From: RECO01 sp050485385
GTDB taxonomy: Bacteria > Pseudomonadota > Alphaproteobacteria > Geminicoccales > Geminicoccaceae
Assembly (NCBI GenBank): GCA_050485385.1
Contig: JBJHBG010000043.1
Span: forward strand, 1-36,634
Direction of reading: 5' to 3'
DNA length: 36,634 bases
The translations under genes and the position numbers were made by a program. Positions 7,334 through 15,894 of this stretch are shown one piece after another; within the stretch, counting starts at the first letter, position 1, and each line of letters begins with the position of its first letter. Under the pieces are notes generated by a model. That model was not told where the DNA came from and made no database searches. It was given only the letters and a program-made list of their open reading frames with translations.

Positions 7334-8575
7334 TCAGCGCGCCTCGGCGCGGAGCCACAGTTCCAGCGTGCCCGGCGTGGGGCGGGGAACGTAGTGGGTG
7401 AAATCCTGCACGTCGGTCGCCATCGGCAGGCCCGCGCTTACCGCCTCGGCTACGGCCCGATCCTCGGGGAAAAAGTAGCGGACCCGGTCGCGGGTGATGG
7501 CGAGGTCGATCGTCACCACGTCGCGGACCGCGACGCCGGCGGCGCGGATGCGGTCGAGCAGGGCATCGGCGGCGGCGGGATCGTGGGCGTGGACGATGAT
7601 GCTCGCACCCTCGGTGTGCGCCGGCTGCTCGCGCGCGGTCACGAACCGCGCTCGGGTTGCCGTCGGCGTGCGCAGGTAGTCGGCGTGCATCGGCACCCGC
7701 AGATCGCTGGACGAGGCGGCGAGCACCGTCGCGGCGGGTAGAGCGGCTCGCGCCGGGACGGCCCGCAGTTCGGCCGCCCTGCCGGGTGCCGGTGCGGTGC
7801 GTTCCGGCACCACCGCCGCGGTCGTGCGAGGGGTCGGGACGTAGGGTGTACCGGGCGAGGACGGCCAAGCCACGGCACCCACGATCAGGGCGATGAACGC
7901 CGCCGCAATCAGGGCGGGGCGCAAGCGATGGCGCTCGACCGCCGCCGCGGGCGGCGGCGGCGTAGCGACGGCGACCCGAGCCGATCGGGTCAACTCGGCC
8001 AGTCGGCCATCCCACCGGTCCACCTCGGTCTGGAGGTCTGCGTCCAGTGCGAGGCCCCGTTCGAACAGCCGCTGGCCGTCCGGATGCAGCAGCCCCAGCG
8101 CATACTCGCCAGCCATCAGCGAGGCCACGGTCGCCAGCGTCTGCTCGCCCTCGGTCGTGCCGTCGAGCTTGGCCAGAAGGGACCGCGCCGTGCCCTTGAT
8201 TCCGGTGCGTGTGGTGCCGGTGGCATGGGCGAGGGCCGTCGCGTCGAGGCCGTCGAGCAGCGCGCCGACCAGCACGGTCCGTTCCGCGTCGTTCAATCGC
8301 TCCAGGACATGGGCCGGCTCGTCGGCGCCGCGCGCGGGCGGCGCCAGCCGGTCGATCCGGCCGACCGGTGGCGTCGTCAGGCTCCGATCCTGGCGCAGAC
8401 GGCTCAGCAGGCGGCGGCGCTGCGCGGCGGGCTCCGCGGCCTCGGCCGTCGCATGCTCGACGTGGCGCGAGGCCGTCGCCGCGTCGGCGCCGTAGGCGAA
8501 GGCAAGGGCCAGAAGCGAGCCCGCCGTCGGCCCGGGGACGGCTGATGCGGGACGCGGCCGGCGACGAAACGGCAT
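7334..8575 (-). CDS. Membrane protein joining a sigma region-4-like HTH, an RskA-like anti-sigma segment and a periplasmic domain
   Basis: This is a 413-residue protein of unusual layout. Residues 15-65 faintly recall ECF sigma region 2 (LLALAFAYGADAATASRHVE). Residues about 90-138 resemble sigma region 4 (LNDAERTVLVGALLDGLDA, then an HTH-like GTTRTGIKGTARSLLAKL). Residues 145-198 match the cytoplasmic anti-sigma domain of RskA-type proteins (MAGEYALGLL, EVDRWDGRLAEL). One membrane helix spans about 219-237. A Pro/Ala linker then leads to a periplasmic C-terminal domain with RVRYFFPEDR and DFTHYVPRPTPGTLELWL, recalling a LytR_C-like fold. A sigma-like plus anti-sigma-like chain could be a self-contained membrane sensor-regulator. 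The domain calls are by eye, so function is inference. It is last in a co-directional run and lies 117 bp after the ABC exporter. Confidence 0.7.
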   Translation of the reverse strand: MPFRRRPRPASAVPGPTAGSLLALAFAYGADAATASRHVEHATAEAAEPAAQRRRLLSRLRQDRSLTTPPVGRIDRLAPPARGADEPAHVLERLNDAERTVLVGALLDGLDATALAHATGTTRTGIKGTARSLLAKLDGTTEGEQTLATVASLMAGEYALGLLHPDGQRLFERGLALDADLQTEVDRWDGRLAELTRSARVAVATPPPPAAAVERHRLRPALIAAAFIALIVGAVAWPSSPGTPYVPTPRTTAAVVPERTAPAPGRAAELRAVPARAALPAATVLAASSSDLRVPMHADYLRTPTATRARFVTAREQPAHTEGASIIVHAHDPAAADALLDRIRAAGVAVRDVVTIDLAITRDRVRYFFPEDRAVAEAVSAGLPMATDVQDFTHYVPRPTPGTLELWLRAEAR

Positions 8576-8692
8576 GACACGATCCTTCGGCAGCAGGGAT
8601 GCAGCCTAGGGATTCGCGGTCGGCCAGGGGACGCGTTCCGCCGGCCGTCGCCTTCGGGTACGCACCTTGCGTCCACCAGTGTCGCGCGCGGT

Positions 8693-10489
8693 TCAGGCCC
8701 GTGCCGTGGCCCGTTCGACGGCGGAATCGTCGACGAACTGGATGCGGCAGAGATGCGCGTAGAGCCCGTTGGCGGCGAGCAGGTCCTGGTGCGTACCTGC
8801 CTCGACCACGCGGCCCTCGTCCAACACCACGATCCGGTCGGCGTTGCGCACGGTGGACAGCCGGTGCGCGATCACCAATGTCGTGCGGTCGCGGCTGAGC
8901 CGCTCCAGCGCTTCCTGCACCTGGCGTTCGTTCTCGGCATCGAGCGCGCTGGTCGCCTCGTCGAGCAGCAGGATCGGCGGGTCCTTGAGGATGGCGCGGG
9001 CCAAGGCGAGCCGTTGCCGCTGACCGCCCGACAGGCGCTCGCCGCGGTCGCCGACCGGGCTGTCGAGGCCCGCCGGCATGGCTTCGACGAAGCTCCACGC
9101 GGCGGCGGCACGGCACGCCGCCTCGATGCGCGTGTCGTCGGCTTCGGGGTCGCCGAACGCCACGTTCGCGCGGATGGTGTCGTCGAACAGCACCGCGTCC
9201 TGACTGACCAGTCCAATGGCGTCGCGCAGGGACGCGACGGTCACGTCGCGCACGTCCTGGCCGTCGATCAGGATGCGGCCTTCGGTGGTGTCGAAGAACC
9301 GGGGGATGAGGTTCAAGACGGTGGTCTTGCCGGCCCCGCTCGGTCCCACCAGCGCGGTGGTGCGCCCGGCCTCCAGCACCATGTCGACGCCGCGCAGCGC
9401 CGGTACGCTGCGACGGCGGTCGGCGCCGCCATAGGCGAAGGCCACCTTCTCCAGCCGGACCTCGCCGCGGTCGGGTGCCGGTGCCAGCCGCAGCGGCTCG
9501 GCATCCGGCCGTTCCTGCACCCTCGGCTGCTCGTCCATCAGCGCGTAGCAGCGCTCGAGGCCGCTCACGCCCTCCTGGATGGCCACGTTGAGGCTGCCCA
9601 GCGCCCTGACCGGCTGCGCCGCCATGATCAGGGCCGAGATGAACCCGGTGAACTCGCCCACCGAGCTTTGGCCGCCGGCAATGCGCCAGCCGCCGACCGC
9701 GAGCACGCCGGCGATGGCGAGCCCGCCCAGCACCTCCAGGATCGGATCGATGCCGGCCTTGATGCGCACGCTCTTGAGGCTCAGGCGCGCCATCTCCTCG
9801 AAGCCTTGGGCGGCACGCCGGTGCTGGTAAGCCTCCAGCCGGTAGGCCTTCACCATGCGGATGCCGGCGAGGCCTTCGTGGAGAAAGGCGATGACGCCAC
9901 CCGCCTGACGCTGCACCGACCGTGCGACCTTCCTGAGCCGCTTGCTCAGCTTGACGATCGGCCACGCGGCGATCGGGTAGACCACCAAGACCACCAGCGC
10001 GAGTACCCAGTCGAGGTAGATCATCGCGCCGAGCAGCACGAGCACCGTGAACAGGTCGCGCACCAGGTTGGTCGCTGCCCGGCTAGCGCTGCCGGCGACC
10101 ATGCCGACGTCGACCGAGAACCGGGCCACGAGGCGTCCGGTCGGCTCGGCCAGCACCCGGGCGACGTCGGCTTCCAGGAGTGCCCGGTACATCCGCTTCT
10201 GCATCGCCACGACGATGGCGCGGATCACCGTTTGAATGGTGATCACCTGAAAATAGAGGGCGGTCGCCTTCATGGCCGTGACGGCGAGGACCAAGGGCGG
10301 CAGCAGCCAGACGATGCGGGGATCGCGTTCGGTCAGGAGGTTGAAGGCGAAATCGATCACCAGCGGATAGGCGCCGGTGCTCAGCGCCACCACCAGCATG
10401 AGGCCGATCGCCAGCGCGAGGCGGCGCCAATGCACATGGACCCAGTCGCGATAGAACCGGGCGATCAGGCGGCGGGCGTTGGCGTCCAC
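8693..10489 (-). CDS. MsbA-like ABC exporter (fused membrane and ATPase domains)
   Basis: This 598-residue half-transporter probably homodimerises. Six membrane helices span about residues 20-310, followed by an ATPase domain with Walker A GPSGAGKT (382-389), Q-loop VSQDAVLF, signature LSGGQ, Walker B ILLLDEATSALD and H-loop AHRLST, all intact. Layout and motifs fit the MsbA/lipid-exporter clade, where the substrate is often lipid A-core or another amphipath; the substrate is not decidable here. The start is GTG at 10489. No lipid-A biosynthesis gene lies nearby. It follows the BMP gene by 57 bp on the same strand. Confidence 0.92.
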   Translation of the reverse strand: MDANARRLIARFYRDWVHVHWRRLALAIGLMLVVALSTGAYPLVIDFAFNLLTERDPRIVWLLPPLVLAVTAMKATALYFQVITIQTVIRAIVVAMQKRMYRALLEADVARVLAEPTGRLVARFSVDVGMVAGSASRAATNLVRDLFTVLVLLGAMIYLDWVLALVVLVVYPIAAWPIVKLSKRLRKVARSVQRQAGGVIAFLHEGLAGIRMVKAYRLEAYQHRRAAQGFEEMARLSLKSVRIKAGIDPILEVLGGLAIAGVLAVGGWRIAGGQSSVGEFTGFISALIMAAQPVRALGSLNVAIQEGVSGLERCYALMDEQPRVQERPDAEPLRLAPAPDRGEVRLEKVAFAYGGADRRRSVPALRGVDMVLEAGRTTALVGPSGAGKTTVLNLIPRFFDTTEGRILIDGQDVRDVTVASLRDAIGLVSQDAVLFDDTIRANVAFGDPEADDTRIEAACRAAAAWSFVEAMPAGLDSPVGDRGERLSGGQRQRLALARAILKDPPILLLDEATSALDAENERQVQEALERLSRDRTTLVIAHRLSTVRNADRIVVLDEGRVVEAGTHQDLLAANGLYAHLCRIQFVDDSAVERATARA

Positions 10490-10546
10490 GAGCTTCCCGC
10501 GGTTGGTGGTGGGCGTGGCGGCGGGCCGTACCGCCGCCGCTCGGAC

Positions 10547-11638
10547 TCAGCCCGGAATCGAGCCGACCACGCCCTCGACGTAGCGGTTCATGCCGCGCAA
10601 CTCCTCGTCGCTCGGCACGTGCCCGTCCGCGAACATGACGCTGCCGTCCTGCGCCATGACCGGACCCTGGAACGGATCGTAGCTGCCGTCGGCGATGCTG
10701 TCGCGCACCGCGTCGGCGGCGGCCGCCATCTCGTCGGTCACCATCGGTCCGTACTCGGCCAACTCGACCATGCCGTCGGCGAAGCCGTCCCAGGTGTCGG
10801 TCGACGCCCAGGTGCCGTCGAGCACCTCCTGCACGCGGCGGACGTAGTAGGGGCCCCAGGTGTCGATCAGCGCGGTGATCTGCAACTCGGGCGCGAAGCG
10901 ACGCATGTCGGACGCTTGGCCGACGGCGGGGATGCCGCGCTCGGCCGCGGTCTGCACCGGCGCCGGGCTGTCGGTGTGCTGGGTCATCACGTCGACCCCC
11001 TGGTCGATCAAGGCGGCTGCGGCCTCGGATTCCCGGCCCGGATCGTACCAGGTGTTGACCCAGATCGGCACGACCTCGGCCGCGGGGTTGACCTTGCGGG
11101 CATGGATGGCGGTCGCGTTGATGCCGCGGATGACCTCCGGGATCGGGAACGAGGCGATGTAGCCGATCCGATTGCTCCGGGTGAGCATGCCGGCGAGCGT
11201 GCCGACCACCGCCCGGCCCTCGTGGAAGCGGCCGGCATAGGTCGCCACGTTGTCGGCGCGCTGATAGCCCGTGGCGTGCTCGAAATGGACGTCGGGGAAC
11301 TGGCTGGCGACGCGGAGCGTGGCGCTGCCGAAGCCGAAGGAGGTGGTGAAGATCAACTGGTGGCCGGCGGCGGCGAGCTGGCGGATGACGCGCTCGGCGT
11401 CCGGACCCTCGCTCACGCTCTCGACGTAGGTGGTTTCCACCCGGTCGCCGAAGTGATCCTCGACGTCGCGGCGGCCGACGTCGTGGCGATAGGTCCAGCC
11501 GAAATCGCCCACCGGCCCGACATAGACGAAGCCGATCTTGAGCGGCTCGTCGGCGAAGGCGGGACGGCCGGTGGCGGCCAACACGGAGGTGGCGGCAGCG
11601 CCCTTCAGGAGCGCGCGGCGGGGGAGACGGAGGGGCAT
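10547..11638 (-). CDS. BMP/PnrA-family ABC transporter substrate-binding protein (orphan)
   Basis: This 363-residue periplasmic binding protein has a twin-arginine-like signal (PRRALLKGAAATSVLAAT) with probable cleavage after AFA near residue 28. The mature part starts LKIGFVYVGPVGDFGWTY and continues with TTSFGFG and IGYIASFPIPEVIRGINA, features of the basic membrane protein/PnrA family that binds nucleosides or related compounds. The partner permease and ATPase genes usual for this class are absent from the window. The ATG at 11638 is chosen because the signal begins there; the 67 residues upstream in frame overlap the preceding gene region and look non-coding. Confidence 0.9.
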   Translation of the reverse strand: MPLRLPRRALLKGAAATSVLAATGRPAFADEPLKIGFVYVGPVGDFGWTYRHDVGRRDVEDHFGDRVETTYVESVSEGPDAERVIRQLAAAGHQLIFTTSFGFGSATLRVASQFPDVHFEHATGYQRADNVATYAGRFHEGRAVVGTLAGMLTRSNRIGYIASFPIPEVIRGINATAIHARKVNPAAEVVPIWVNTWYDPGRESEAAAALIDQGVDVMTQHTDSPAPVQTAAERGIPAVGQASDMRRFAPELQITALIDTWGPYYVRRVQEVLDGTWASTDTWDGFADGMVELAEYGPMVTDEMAAAADAVRDSIADGSYDPFQGPVMAQDGSVMFADGHVPSDEELRGMNRYVEGVVGSIPG

Positions 11639-11711
11639 CTGCGGTCCTCGATCCGGTGTTGCGGTGGCGAACACGACGCTTCGACGATTTGGCGGCGCAG
11701 GGCAAGCGCCC

Positions 11712-13223
11712 TCAAGCGTAGGTGCCTGCGTAGTCTCGGCGCAACTCGACCTTCTGGATCTTGCCCATGGTGTTGCGCTTGAGTTGCGGCACGAAGAACA
11801 CCCGCTTGGGTTGCTTGTACTTGGCGAGCGAACCGGCAAGCGCCGCCTTCACTGCGTCCTCGGTCAAGGCCGCCCCCGGCTTCAGCGCCACGACGGCGGT
11901 GACGCCCTCGCCGAAATCGGGATGCGGCAGGCCGATCACCGCACTTTCGGCCACGCCCGGAATGGCGTCGATATGCGCTTCGATCTCGGCCGGATAGACG
12001 TTGTAGCCGCCGGAGATGATGAGGTCCTTGTCGCGGCCGACGATGTGGACGTAGCCCTCGTCGTCGACGCGGCCCAAATCGCCCGTGACGAAGAACCCGC
12101 CCTCGCGGAACTCCTCCTTGGTCTTCTCCGGCAGCTTCCAGTAGCCCTGAAAGACGTTCGGCCCCTTGACTTCGATCACGCCGACCTCGCCCTGGGGCAG
12201 GATGGCACCCGTCTCCTTGTCGGCGATGCGCAGGTCCACGCCGGGCAGGGGAAAGCCCACCGTGCCCGGCCGGCGGTCGCCGTCGTAGGGATTGGAGGTC
12301 AGCATGTTGGTCTCGGTCATGCCGTAGCGCTCGAGGATGGCGTGGCCCGTGCGTTCGCGGAACGCCTTGTGCACTTCGGCCGAGAGCGGCGCCGAGCCCG
12401 AGATGAACAGCCGCATGTGGCGGCACAGCTCGGCCGTGAACTCCGGTCGCGCCAACAGGCGGCTGTAGAAGGTGGGCACGCCCATCATCGCCGTCGCGCG
12501 CGGCAGCAGGCGGAGCACCGTCTCGGCATCGAAACCGGGCAGGAACAGCATCGAGCCGCCGGCCGCGAGCGTGACGTTGGTCGCGACGAACAGCCCGTGG
12601 GTGTGGAAGATCGGCAGGGCATGCAGCAGCACGTCGGCCTTGGTGAACCGCCAGTAGTCGACCAGGGTCAGGGCGTTGGCGACGAGGTTCCGGTGGCTGA
12701 TCATGGCGCCCTTGGAGCGGCCCGTCGTGCCCGAGGTGTAGAGGATCGCCGCCAGGTCGTCGGCCGCGCGCGGGACCGTTGCGAAGGCCGCATCCGCCGC
12801 GCGCATGCGGTCGGCGAGGCTGCCGTCGCCGTTCTGCCCCAGGGTCTCGAGACAGGCGCCGTTGGCGGCGGCGATCGGGCCGAGCGCGGTGGCGCGCTCC
12901 GGCGAGGCGACCACCACGCGCGGCTCGGCGTCGCCGACGAAGAACGCGACCTCGGCCGGCGTGTAGCCGGTATTGAGCGGCAGGAACACGGCACCGGCGG
13001 CGGCGCAGCCGAGATAGAGGGCGATGGCCTCGGGCGACTTCTCGATCTGTGCGGCGACGCGGTCGCCCGGCTGGACCTGGAGGTCGGCGAGCACCGCAGC
13101 GAACCGCCGTGCCATGGCGAAGGTCTCGGCATGGGTCAGCCGTCGGCCGTCGGGCGTCTCCATCAACGGCGCGTCCGGATCGACGATACGGCCGCCAAAG
13201 ACGTCGAACAGGTTGTCGCTCAT
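11712..13223 (-). CDS. Malonyl-CoA synthetase-like acyl-CoA ligase (MatB type)
   Basis: This 503-residue ANL-superfamily adenylating enzyme activates a carboxylic acid through an acyl-AMP to the CoA thioester. Visible motifs are the AMP P-loop YTSGTTGRSKGA (162-173), HTHGL, the YGMTET motif, TGDLG, the hinge region GRDKDLIISGG with YNVYPAEIE, and the C-terminal catalytic Lys in MGKIQK. The overall run, including ERYGMTETNMLTSNPYDG and RPGTVGFPLPG, matches malonate-CoA ligase (MatB) best. The start is the ATG at 13223, since upstream residues are not family-like. No malonyl-CoA decarboxylase lies beside it, so the malonate specificity is a recalled-family inference. Confidence 0.88.
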   Translation of the reverse strand: MSDNLFDVFGGRIVDPDAPLMETPDGRRLTHAETFAMARRFAAVLADLQVQPGDRVAAQIEKSPEAIALYLGCAAAGAVFLPLNTGYTPAEVAFFVGDAEPRVVVASPERATALGPIAAANGACLETLGQNGDGSLADRMRAADAAFATVPRAADDLAAILYTSGTTGRSKGAMISHRNLVANALTLVDYWRFTKADVLLHALPIFHTHGLFVATNVTLAAGGSMLFLPGFDAETVLRLLPRATAMMGVPTFYSRLLARPEFTAELCRHMRLFISGSAPLSAEVHKAFRERTGHAILERYGMTETNMLTSNPYDGDRRPGTVGFPLPGVDLRIADKETGAILPQGEVGVIEVKGPNVFQGYWKLPEKTKEEFREGGFFVTGDLGRVDDEGYVHIVGRDKDLIISGGYNVYPAEIEAHIDAIPGVAESAVIGLPHPDFGEGVTAVVALKPGAALTEDAVKAALAGSLAKYKQPKRVFFVPQLKRNTMGKIQKVELRRDYAGTYA

Positions 13224-13304
13224 CGATTCATTGCTCCCGAACCCGCCCGGTCGCCGTGGTGTTTCCCTGGCTTTCGGTGGCGCCGCGGGCATGCGTGCGG
13301 AGGC

Positions 13305-14261
13305 TTAAGGGAGCCGGCCGCAGTTGTCGAGAAAGCGGAGGGCATGACGGAGATGCCAGGGCCCCTGGCGGTCGTGGAAGCCCAGATGGCCGCCCCCCTC
13401 GGCGAGCGCGACGGCGATCCGCCCGTCCGCCGCGAGCCGGCGATGGGCGTCGGCCGGGATGAAGGGATCGTCCACGGCGTGGACCAGGAGTGTGGGAACC
13501 TGCGCTTCGGCCACGTGCCGTGCCGCACTGACCTTGGCGTAGTAGTCCATGGCACCGGCGAAGCCGTGATGCGGGGCCGTGAAGACGTCGTCCACCGCGA
13601 AGAGGGTGCGCGCCCGGCGCACCGCCGCCCACTCGTCGACGCTCAGGCTGGCGTGCGGGTTGAGATAGGCCGCCTTCAACGCGCGCAGGAGATAGTCGTG
13701 GTAGAGCCGGTTCCGCGGCCGATGGATGGCATCGGCGGCGGCCGCCATGTCGATCGGCGCCGAGACGACGACGGCGGCGGCCACGCGCCGGTCGACGCGG
13801 CCGCGGGCCACGTAGTTGGCGAGCAGGTTGCCGCCGAGCGAGAAGCCGACCAGGGCGATACCCGCGGTGCCCGCCCAAAGGTGCGGCAGCACGTCCTCCA
13901 GGTCGCCGAAGCGGCCGGCGTGCGACCAGCCGCGGCAGGTCGCCTGCGACGGTCCGGCGCCGCGCAGGCTGAGGCGCACCACGGCGAAGCCGCGACCGGT
14001 GAAGAAGGCGCTGGCGGCGAGCACGTAGCTGCTCGTCTCGCATCCGCCGAGGCCGTGCACCAGCACGACGAGCGGGCGGCGCGGGGCGGCCTCGCGCGGC
14101 CGGTCGAGGCGGGCCGAGAGGACGTCGCCGTCACCGAGCGGCAGCCGCAGGGGCTCGCCCGGCCCGCCGGCCAGCTTCGGTGCCGGCCGGAGCGGGTTGC
14201 GAATCGTCTGGAGGTGCCGGCCGTACCAGGGAAAGCGGGGGTGGAAGGGATCGACCTGCAA
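13305..14261 (-). CDS. YheT-type alpha/beta hydrolase
   Basis: This protein of about 318 residues belongs to the YheT/ABHD subfamily. Near the N-terminus is the hallmark FPWYGRHLQTI, then the oxyanion strand VVLVHGLGG (about 65-73), the nucleophile elbow GFSLGGN (Ser141), a late acid in HAVDDPF and the catalytic His in GGHLGF. The physiological substrate is unknown for most members; esterase activity is expected. No ATG or GTG lies in frame between the previous gene's stop and the first conserved residues. The TTG at 14261, with a GGAG about 10 nt upstream, is the best start, but it is uncertain. It is followed by matB at 81 bp. Confidence 0.87.
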   Translation of the reverse strand: MQVDPFHPRFPWYGRHLQTIRNPLRPAPKLAGGPGEPLRLPLGDGDVLSARLDRPREAAPRRPLVVLVHGLGGCETSSYVLAASAFFTGRGFAVVRLSLRGAGPSQATCRGWSHAGRFGDLEDVLPHLWAGTAGIALVGFSLGGNLLANYVARGRVDRRVAAAVVVSAPIDMAAAADAIHRPRNRLYHDYLLRALKAAYLNPHASLSVDEWAAVRRARTLFAVDDVFTAPHHGFAGAMDYYAKVSAARHVAEAQVPTLLVHAVDDPFIPADAHRRLAADGRIAVALAEGGGHLGFHDRQGPWHLRHALRFLDNCGRLP

Positions 14262-14329
14262 CGTGGGACGCCGGCTCCGACGGGGACCGTGGAGGAATGG
14301 TGCGCCCGGCGCCGTTCGGCAAGGGGACG

Positions 14330-15148
14330 TCAGGACGCGGCGGCGGCCTCGAAGGCGAGGACGGTGGCTTTGCGCGGCGTACCCCAGCGATAGCCCTCCA
14401 GCGCACCGGAGGCACGCAGGACGCGGTGGCAGGGGATGACCAGGGCGAGCCGGTTGGCGCCGACGGCATTGCCCACCGCCCGCGCACCGCGCGGGTGGCC
14501 CAGCCGCTCGGCGAGCGCGCCGTAGCCGACGGTCTGGCCGGGCTCCAGCGCCAACAGCGCCTGCCAGACCTTGAGCTGGAACGCCGTACCACGCACCTCC
14601 AGCCTGAGCGGCACGGTCTCCCCCAGCGCCCAGGCGAAGGCCCGCGCCGCCGCTTCGGCGGTGGCGGCGTCGTCGCGGCGCCAGCGGGCGAGCGGATAGT
14701 CCGCGCGCGCCGCGGCCAAGGGGTCGTCGTCCGCCGCGAAGCCGAGCCAGGCGAGGCCCAGCGGGCTGAGTGCCACGACCATCGGCCCGAACGGCCCCTC
14801 GTGGACGCCCCAGACGAGATCGAGGCCGGCACCCTTGGCCTTGAAGCTGCCGGGCGTGACGGCCTCGGCGGCGACGAACAGGTCGTGCAGCCGCGAGGGG
14901 CCGGACAGCCCGGCGTCGAATGCCGCCGCCATGACGCTCGCCTCCTCCCGGAGCGACCGTTTGGCGCGGGCCAGCGTGAGGTGCTGGACGAAGCGCTTGG
15001 GGGTGATGCCGCAGGCGGCCTTGAAGGCGCGCTCGAAATGCGAGGGGCTCAACCCGGCCACGGCCGCCGTCTCGGCGAGCGACGGCTGGTCCTGCCAGTT
15101 GGCGGCGAGAAAGGCGATGGTCTTGGCGATGCTCGGATGCGGCGTCAC
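14330..15148 (-). CDS. AraC-type regulator fused to O6-methylguanine-DNA methyltransferase (Ada-like, no metal-binding N-terminus)
   Basis: This is a 272-residue fusion. Residues about 5-100 form an AraC double-HTH (SLAETAAVAGLSPSHFERAF). Residues about 180-270 form the DNA alkyl-transfer domain with the active-site PCHRV (Cys240) and the family lead-in FQLKVWQALL. It repairs O6-alkylguanine by suicide transfer and may regulate genes. The N-terminal Cys4-zinc methylphosphotriester sensor of E. coli Ada is absent, so the classical methyl-activated switch cannot operate in the same way. The GTG start at 15148 overlaps the tetR stop (GTGA) and has GGAG 8 nt upstream, pointing to translational coupling with tetR. 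Confidence 0.9.
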   Translation of the reverse strand: MTPHPSIAKTIAFLAANWQDQPSLAETAAVAGLSPSHFERAFKAACGITPKRFVQHLTLARAKRSLREEASVMAAAFDAGLSGPSRLHDLFVAAEAVTPGSFKAKGAGLDLVWGVHEGPFGPMVVALSPLGLAWLGFAADDDPLAAARADYPLARWRRDDAATAEAAARAFAWALGETVPLRLEVRGTAFQLKVWQALLALEPGQTVGYGALAERLGHPRGARAVGNAVGANRLALVIPCHRVLRASGALEGYRWGTPRKATVLAFEAAAAS

Positions 15149-15894
15149 GGCTTGGTCTCCGGCGGGCGATGGCGGGATCGTGCCGCCGCGGCGGCGGCAG
15201 CACCACCCGATTCGTGCGGTGCCGTCGCGTCCATCGCCGGGCTCTGGAGATAGCCCATGACCATGTCGATCACATGCCGCTTGCGTGCCGCCAGGATCAC
15301 CGGATCGAGCAGGTCGACCCGGAACACCGCACCCATCGTGTAGCGGTGCGAGAAGTAGAAAATGCAGAGTCCGGCGATGGAGATGTAGAGATCGCGCGGG
15401 TCGACGTCGCGGCGGAACGCGCCCTCGGCGGCCCCCGCCGCCAAGAGCTCGCCGAGCGTCGTCTGCAACGGATCGTAGAGTTGGATGATGTCGAGCGAGT
15501 GGCGGATGTGGCGGCCCTTCAGCATGTTTTCCGAAACGAGGAGGCGGATGAGGTCCGGGTGCTCGTGGAAGTAGGTGAAGGTGAGGTCGACCAGCCGCCG
15601 CATGCCGGCGACCGGCGGCATGGAGCGCACCTCCTGGTCGTCCTGGGCGCGGCGGAGATCGGCCAGCGCGTCGTGCAGGCACTGGGTATAGAGCGCCTCC
15701 TTGCTGGCGAAGTAATGATAGATGAGGTTCTTGCTGACGCCGGCCTCGGCGGCGATGCGGTCGACGCGCGCGCCGGCGTAGCCGCGTTCGGCGAACTCGG
15801 CCGTGGCGGTTTCCAGGATCACGCGGCGCGAGCGGGCCGGATCGTGCGGGCGCTTGGCGCGGCGTGCCCTTCTGTCGTCCGTGGCTTCGTCCAA
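15145..15894 (-). CDS. TetR-family transcriptional regulator
   Basis: This is a 249-residue regulator with a typical N-terminal TetR DNA-binding domain: RRVILETATAEFAERGY, then the HTH around VDRIAAEAGVSKNLIYHYFASKEALY. The ligand domain ends in an Ala-rich, low-complexity tail. The start is probably TTG at 15894, with GGAG five bases upstream; no ATG or GTG fits the family N-terminus. The gene faces away from the TAXI-TRAP operon, and a clean palindrome lies between them, overlapping its own likely -35 element. It therefore probably represses itself and possibly the transporter. The ligand is unknown. The downstream AraC-MGMT gene is translationally coupled. Confidence 0.92.
   Translation of the reverse strand: MDEATDDRRARRAKRPHDPARSRRVILETATAEFAERGYAGARVDRIAAEAGVSKNLIYHYFASKEALYTQCLHDALADLRRAQDDQEVRSMPPVAGMRRLVDLTFTYFHEHPDLIRLLVSENMLKGRHIRHSLDIIQLYDPLQTTLGELLAAGAAEGAFRRDVDPRDLYISIAGLCIFYFSHRYTMGAVFRVDLLDPVILAARKRHVIDMVMGYLQSPAMDATAPHESGGAAAAAAARSRHRPPETKP

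Noticed and set aside
8753..11782. 1009-codon open frame on +
   Set aside because: It lies antisense to the ABC exporter and BMP genes. Its His/Arg/Gly/Asp-rich composition without family motifs is a GC-bias shadow.
11538..14393. 951-codon open frame on +
   Set aside because: It is antisense to the BMP, MatB-like and YheT genes, which carry clear family motifs on the other strand.
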